Below are positions 58,751 to 64,000 of a DNA stretch of 64,000 nucleotides, in pieces (the first letter of the stretch is position 1; each line of letters opens with the position of its first letter). Made by a program: the position numbers and the translations under genes. The notes beneath the pieces are model-generated. The model was given only the letters and a program-made list of their open reading frames with translations. It was not told where the DNA came from and searched no databases. Location of the stretch: the NCBI GenBank assembly GCA_024752435.1, contig CP103022.1:744001-808000 (forward strand). The letters are read 5' to 3'. The stretch comes from Allantophomopsis cytisporea (Eukaryota > Ascomycota > Leotiomycetes > Phacidiales > Phacidiaceae).

Positions 58751-58953
58751 TTTCTGATGGGACTTGTATATGCAAGCAATAAAGCGGTTCTATGAATGTA
58801 TATCATGAGAATATTCCGGCAAGGTAGTGGTTCGATTAGAAAAGTGGTGTGATTTCATCGCCTCCCGTTTTTGAAGTCAGATCATTAGGAAACGGTAGCT
58901 GGCAGGTCAAATTCGTTGTGGCGATGCGTCTGGGAAACTCGTGTGAACCTTTC

Positions 58954-59565
58954 TCACAACAATATGATGAGCTCGTTTGCATGTTGGAGCGACTCTCGAA
59001 ACGCGCTTGATCGGATCGAAAGGCATGGCAGCACACTGACCCCTAAACTGTTGTCAAGTTGACAGCGGACGGATGCAATATGTATGTTATTGACACCATC
59101 CAGCATACTGACGGTCAAAAACCAAGAGGAACTCTTGAATATGAGGTTTATACCAGAGGGGAAAGGGAGAGGGTACGAGGACAAAACAGTTGTGCTCGCT
59201 CGAGTTGATGAAGCAAGGTCGAAGATCGCTATGCCTCTGTTGCTCGATATGAGATGGTGGATCACCAAAGATTCTATCTCCATTAGCTGACGCAGTTTGT
59301 GCTGATGATCTGTAGCAGACATTTCATAGAAATTTCCACTCTCACCGCGCAGCTGGGCCTTACTCATATCCATTTCGTGTACTGTCCTACTAAGCTTCAT
59401 ACTTGCTGCAACCATTGCGAGTCCGTGATTTGAAAGCACCCAGGTAGTGAGGCTGGCCCAGTCAGTATGGGTGTCCGTAGGAATCCGACTTGTGGCTTTT
59501 TCCATTTTGTAAGCAGTCTGTATTAAAGCAAGGCATGCACAGGGTATCATATCAAGTCGGTCCAC
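58954..59565 (-). other. open frame of uncertain status (203 codons)
   Basis: A long minus-strand frame with no ATG at its left limit; it reads through DWASLTTWVLSNHGLAMVAA, then helical segments and LISSNRGIAIFDLASSTRAS. I recognise no family. It follows, on the same strand, another doubtful frame (59596-60106). Together they may be exons of one unrecognised or decayed gene. A shorter plus-strand frame overlaps it (59084-59290). Confidence 0.3.
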
Positions 59566-59595
59566 GATAAACTCGCGCGAGATATGGAAAGAATG

Positions 59596-60106
59596 TTATA
59601 ATTGGGGCTTGGTGCTTGGCAAATTGATAGTACGTGAAGGAAAGATACATGGAGGAATAGCAATCAGATCCCTTGGCCAAATAAGAGACGTCACAGGAGA
59701 AGTGAAACGTACATACTGGACAGTCTTTTCTGTATCATGGCATGACATAATGCAGCATATCGAAAAGTCAGGGATCTGATTGCTCGACTTCGACGTCTTT
59801 GCCGTAATATAATTCTGATGAGTAAACCGCATATAGGGGCAAAACAGCTTTGACCCCAAGACAACTCCTAACGACAGAGAAATACATTTATGACCATTCA
59901 TATTGGAATAATCATCATCAAGTAAGTCGGGTCATGACACCTGGAGAATCTTGAACAGTTGGGAAGGATTATCAAGAGCAATATGGCCGCCTCGCGCCAA
60001 TATCTATCAAAAGTTTCGTTCCATAGATTATGTACATACCAAGCAAACATGGTATGAAGGCAAGAACGTAGCTGACAAAACCAGTTGGGCCTGCGCCAGA
60101 GTCCAT
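59596..60106 (-). other. possible two-exon gene, unknown, low confidence
   Basis: From an ATG at 60106, MDSGAGPTGFVSYVLAFIPC gives a hydrophobic N-terminus up to a strong GTATGT donor at 60039. A TTAG acceptor at 59868 would join it to an open frame (59867-59596) beginning VVLGSKLFCPYMRF and ending PSTKPQL. The implied intron (172 bp) is longer than most here, and other acceptors exist. No family recognised. Confidence 0.25.
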
Positions 60107-62311
60107 CGTCTTCACCAATAGTGCCGAGTGGTCTGGTAACGCATGTCATAGCAATCCGCCGGACATCTTCAATCGAGATTGATTGAGAGCCTGGACTTCC
60201 TGATACTAAGCACTCCGAACGCTTTTGTATCGCCATACTCCATCAAGTCCACTGTTTGAAACGTCAAGACACTGGTTACAATCGTCCTCCATTTTCCCTG
60301 GGATATACGCTGACTGGGAGACAAAATAGACAACGATCCGAGCATTTGCCCATCTGCCAGACGCGATGCATATACCTGATAGCAAGCCATTAGACTATCA
60401 TGAAACGCACTTTCGCTATTCTACATGGATCGGAGAGTCGGGTGTGGTGGATAAGGCTAGGGAAGCAGGTAGAAGCAGTGGTAGAGATGGGTGTTGAGGT
60501 CGGAATTTAGGAAGGGGGAGTGTCGTAAATCATCAGATCAGCTGACATTCTCAATAAACCTAACTCTAGAACGCCTGTCTCTACTAATCAGAACACTAAA
60601 CTTTTCAACCTGTATGTTATGAGTCTACGGAGTACACAAGATGAATAGAAAGATAACTTACAGAGTATTCGAGATAGTACCTGCTTAACACTCACGTGCT
60701 CCATGGTCTAATGTTTCTCCCTTCTACAAAGTGCTCTGTTTGTCTCTCTCTTATGAACTCGTTTCGGCATAATCGCGTGGTAATGGTGGTACATGCGGAA
60801 TCAGGGTCCTGTAGCCGAGAGCTAAGGTCGTCGATGGTGCAGAAGGCACATCGTAACCTTTAGACTTGATAGAGCACGGTATGGTACGGGGTAGAGTATT
60901 GCTGTTGAATTTGGAAAGGCATTGTGCAGTGAGTACCTAGGTATTCAAGAGTATGGAAGACTGATTCTCTGGATTGTTGTTGACAATACTAAGCTGCTCA
61001 AGAAAAGAAATCAAATATAGACAGCGTGCTGACTGGATAATGCCTTTTGATGATGATCAGAGCATCTTATTTATATCTGGGTTCTACGTAGCAGAGCGAA
61101 GATGTCATTGGGCGTTTGAGAAAGCCATTCTCCAATACTGGATACAAGCTCTATTTCCACGTAAATGCCATCCAATATGGAGTCGATCTCTCACTCCTGT
61201 GTAATCACGCCCCCCCTTTCGCAGCCCCCATTTGTGATTCCAACAATCTGGAGTATGTTGCTACGTAAACCGTGCGACTCCTTCAACGATTTGGATTTCT
61301 CTTTTATTCCAAGTCCTAATCTATTACATGCAGCAAAGTGCAACATATTGCAGGAATCAAATTGATGTGGATGCGTCAGCCACATGGATGAGCGAGCTCG
61401 TGGGCGGTCGTGGGGAGGGGCCGAGGGGCTGTGATCTGCACAAGCCTCATTGCTACTCGGAAAGTAATGTAGAAAACATTTCAGCGAGAGTATTGCGAAT
61501 TAAATATTCCGGAGAATCGTATATCAAATTTCCTTTCAAGGTATCTACTATATACAGAGCTCCAAAGAATTCCTGACATCATGCACTAAATGCATGAGTT
61601 GATGGATCTCACACAAAATAAGCCAAGGCAGTTGAAATTTTGAAGTTTCGAGACCTGGTCAATATCTCACCCTGTTGCATTTCTTAGTCTCTGGATGGCT
61701 CCAGTTGTGTGCGTGATATGATGCGCTGCCTCCGATTCATCATCATCATCAAACCCCCCTTCAGCCTTCTGGACAACTCTCTACAAAACTTTATATCCCC
61801 AGCAACAACATCGACATCGACATCGACATTGTGGTCGACAGCACTATCATCCGCGGCGGCTGATGTTTCGAACACCCATCCATACCTGGTGATATTAACT
61901 GGGTCAAGCTCCAGGATTTGCAGCCTCCCCACTATCGGCTTACGCTTCTATGTACCTTTAGTCAAGGCTCGAGCTTTGTCTGTCGCACTTCAACTTGAAC
62001 GCGAGCGCTGGATCGCCAGCAACGAAAAACGTAGATCATTCCAACTTTCACGGGAAAGGCGCAGTTCTGAATAACATCATCTGGTTAACAGACGACGGTG
62101 TATTGCTGCCAAGTCACCGCCAAGCTTGTCATTGAGCAGGGTAATGCGCCACACACTCTCTCGATGCGACAGCGAACGGTTTAGAATCAACGACAACATA
62201 AATGACAAGTACACTCCGATTATACACATTACGAATCACGATCTAGACATTGCCGAGGGCTTTGCACATCTGAGATAGTCGCGAGGAGATCATTGACTTC
62301 TCACAACAACC
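60107..62311. other. 2.2-kb intergenic, no gene seen
   Basis: A minus-strand frame at 60169-60390 lacks context. A short (GACATC)n microsatellite lies at 61809-61829 and creates Asp/Val-rich shadow frames. The last 200 bp are the leader of the gene at 62312. No RNA gene found. Confidence 0.5.
61809..61829. repeat. (GACATC)n microsatellite
   Basis: About 3.5 copies of a 6-bp unit. Confidence 0.75.
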
Positions 62312-64000
62312 ATGTCGTTCCATCAGAATGGCTCCCGACGATATGGGCATGTTCCTCCTGCCCAGTGGTCGTCCGGTGCCACAGGTCAGGATTCGAGTCA
62401 AGGGCTACAAAGACAATCGAGTTTTGACAACGGCGACGAAGGCTCTTTACAAGATAACCGAAACGGGAGACGTCAAGCCCCACCCCCGCCCTTACAATCC
62501 AGGAGCAGAGCTGGAAGTTCAGCACAGGGAGACCTCCGTTCGCCCACCTACGATCCATATGGCAGCAGTAGTCCAGCCCTTTCGGGCTTTCAACATCAAT
62601 ATCAGCCTCTTCAAGCCGGTGGCTCACCACCAGCCTCACAAATAGTCTACAACCCTCAACAATTTGCTCGAACGCAATCGCAATCACAAGCCCATGCACC
62701 CCCTACAACTCCAGGCCCTTATAGTCCGCAGTTGTCCAGCAGCAATAATATCAATCGAGGAGCGTACCCCACATACAATCCAGCGGCATACCAGTCACAA
62801 TCATATATACAGCGACACCCTACTGCATCTGGATATGGTTATGGGATAGGGGGTACATACGCTTCATCGTCATCAGTGCCGCAACCACCACAGTCTCCAA
62901 ATAACTGGCAACAGAACTCGGCATATCCCAGCATCTCATCTCGACCATCATCGCGACAGACCTATGAACAGCCCCTTCAAAGTCCACAATACCCTCCCTC
63001 GAGTTCCGCGCCTTTGCCCCCACGAGGTTCCCCTTATACACCTCCATCAGCCTTCACTCCGGCTTTCCCATCAAACGAAGCACCATATCCTTCCGATGAC
63101 TACAGATCTCCTGGACCTGTGCAGCCACAATACGACGCATACCCATCCCCTGAACGCGTGTCCTCTCCGGGGAGGTCTAATGGTTATTCATCGCGTGTAG
63201 CATCGCCGAACCGATCATTGCAGATGCCATCTCCTCAAGCCCACACACTCGATTCCGTTGCGGGAATACAGAGACATCCAAACTTACGACCTCTGCCGAA
63301 CGCGCCAACAGATGATGATGATACATATGACATCCTTGATTCGTACTCTAATCGCGATGAAAGTGACGAAGAAAGGGCACAAGAACAAATATATCAGGAT
63401 ATTGAGGCTGCCATATTGGTCGGAGGTTCGAATTCTCGAGACCATCAGTCGCAGGGATTGCATGGCGAAGATCTGCTAGATGGAGAATTGCATCGATATA
63501 ATTCGGCAGCAACAACTCTTGGAAGAGATCAACATGGTTCTAGGGCCTCTTCGACGGTGATAGCTGATCAGGAGCCAGTCTACGATTTTGATGATTATGA
63601 GAGTGACGCAGAGGCAGCAGCTGGACTTGAAGCCATGCGCATTGCAGAAGAGCAAGATGCACAACGGGGTGTAGGGAGCTTTGGAATGTTTGGTTCTACG
63701 AGAATTCCAAAGCCGCCTTCCCGGGAGGCGCCTACCGTGGAGGCTAGTAGCGATAGTGACTACGGGAATGTTGATATGGGATTATATGGTGGTGGTTATG
63801 ATGCGCACTTGTCGTACGGGGGCAATGACCCAGTTACGCTGAGCCAAGATCACCAAAGTGAGATGGCTGATCAGAGCAGACCGTTGCCTAATGTGAATGA
63901 TTTCAGGAGATCCGAGAGCCATGATCCACCTGCTGGTCTTGGGGGTAACACTGATTATTCTATGCCTGGGGAGACGGCCTTGCATCCATTCCCGTCCTTT
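62312..64000 (+). CDS. large protein with disordered N-terminus, 3'-truncated; possibly a Rho1 GEF (Rom2/Tus1-like)
   Basis: One frame stays open from the ATG at 62312 (context accATGTCG) to the window edge, 563 codons, without intron. The first 330 residues are Pro/Gln/Ser/Tyr-rich (PPTTPGPYSPQLSSSNN, SPYTPPSAFTPAF). Then follow acidic stretches (TDDDDTYDILDSY, DFDDYESDAEAAAGLEAMR) with short helices and motifs such as AQRGVGSFGMFGS and ALHPFPSF at the edge. This arrangement recalls the N-termini of Pezizomycotina Rho1 guanine-nucleotide exchange factors, whose DH, PH and CNH domains would lie beyond 64000. That identification is from memory of the family and cannot be confirmed within the window. 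The coding call itself is strong. Confidence 0.7.
   Translation, partial: MSFHQNGSRRYGHVPPAQWSSGATGQDSSQGLQRQSSFDNGDEGSLQDNRNGRRQAPPPPLQSRSRAGSSAQGDLRSPTYDPYGSSSPALSGFQHQYQPLQAGGSPPASQIVYNPQQFARTQSQSQAHAPPTTPGPYSPQLSSSNNINRGAYPTYNPAAYQSQSYIQRHPTASGYGYGIGGTYASSSSVPQPPQSPNNWQQNSAYPSISSRPSSRQTYEQPLQSPQYPPSSSAPLPPRGSPYTPPSAFTPAFPSNEAPYPSDDYRSPGPVQPQYDAYPSPERVSSPGRSNGYSSRVASPNRSLQMPSPQAHTLDSVAGIQRHPNLRPLPNAPTDDDDTYDILDSYSNRDESDEERAQEQIYQDIEAAILVGGSNSRDHQSQGLHGEDLLDGELHRYNSAATTLGRDQHGSRASSTVIADQEPVYDFDDYESDAEAAAGLEAMRIAEEQDAQRGVGSFGMFGSTRIPKPPSREAPTVEASSDSDYGNVDMGLYGGGYDAHLSYGGNDPVTLSQDHQSEMADQSRPLPNVNDFRRSESHDPPAGLGGNTDYSMPGETALHPFPSF

Noticed and set aside
61684..62074. Frames on both strands around the (GACATC)n microsatellite
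   Set aside because: Asp/Val or Ser/Thr runs created by the repeat; no protein signal.

Overview
This window is nuclear DNA of a filamentous ascomycete (Pezizomycotina; a leotiomycete such as a Botrytis/Sclerotinia relative is my guess from overall protein resemblance, not tested). The evidence is the short GT-AG introns (mostly 44-95 bp, with GTAAGT/GTATGT donors and CTAAC-like branch sites), single-gene transcription units on both strands, and typical fungal families: RTA1, Pet191, a cerevisin-type protease, OST48, BEACH, Tudor-SN and GMC oxidoreductases. I see no operons, phage, CRISPR arrays or rRNA. All gene models were built by hand by joining open frames across splice sites that keep the frame.

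Layout. 0-1 kb: 3' part of an MFS sugar transporter. 2.1-5.7 kb: a divergent pair of fungal-specific genes, a C-terminal membrane protein (minus) and a chymotrypsin-like protein with a one-base frameshift (plus). 6.5-9.3 kb: a cupin and a class II O-methyltransferase on the same strand, possibly a small metabolic pair. 10.4-12.3 kb: vacuolar subtilisin PRB1 (minus), separated by 2.5 kb of microsatellite-rich divergent promoter DNA from a giant BEACH/WD40 gene (14.8-22.8 kb). 22.8-26.9 kb: a gene-poor, partly AT-rich gap holding a possible Pol III element. 26.9-35.3 kb: RTA1-like membrane protein, OST48 (WBP1) divergent from a 9.5 kDa complex I subunit, a sterol-esterase-like lipase divergent from PET191. 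35.6-41.6 kb: secreted intradiol dioxygenase, splicing factor ISY1, and a secreted GMC oxidoreductase with nine exons. 44-50.6 kb: BTB-like protein, PPN2-like polyphosphatase, a small unidentified two-exon gene, and a patatin with a C-terminal C2H2 finger. 51.6-57.4 kb: SDR dehydrogenase, a coiled-coil protein of unknown role, and the Tudor-SN protein SND1. 58.5-60.1 kb: doubtful or decayed coding sequence, including a small secreted-type frame broken by a stop. 62.3 kb to the right edge: the disordered N-terminus of a large protein, perhaps a Rho1 exchange factor.

Most genes are housekeeping and unrelated to each other. The accessory-looking material is the cupin/O-methyltransferase pair, the protease-like gene, the patatin, the secreted oxidoreductases and the doubtful 58-60 kb stretch. 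The points I would look at first are: an ISY1 gene whose first coding exon appears to be only the ATG, followed by a GC-AG intron; the frameshifted protease-like gene; the patatin-C2H2 architecture; the unidentified gene at 47.1-47.6 kb; and the Pol III-like element at 23.3 kb. I did not find a clearly new multi-gene system.
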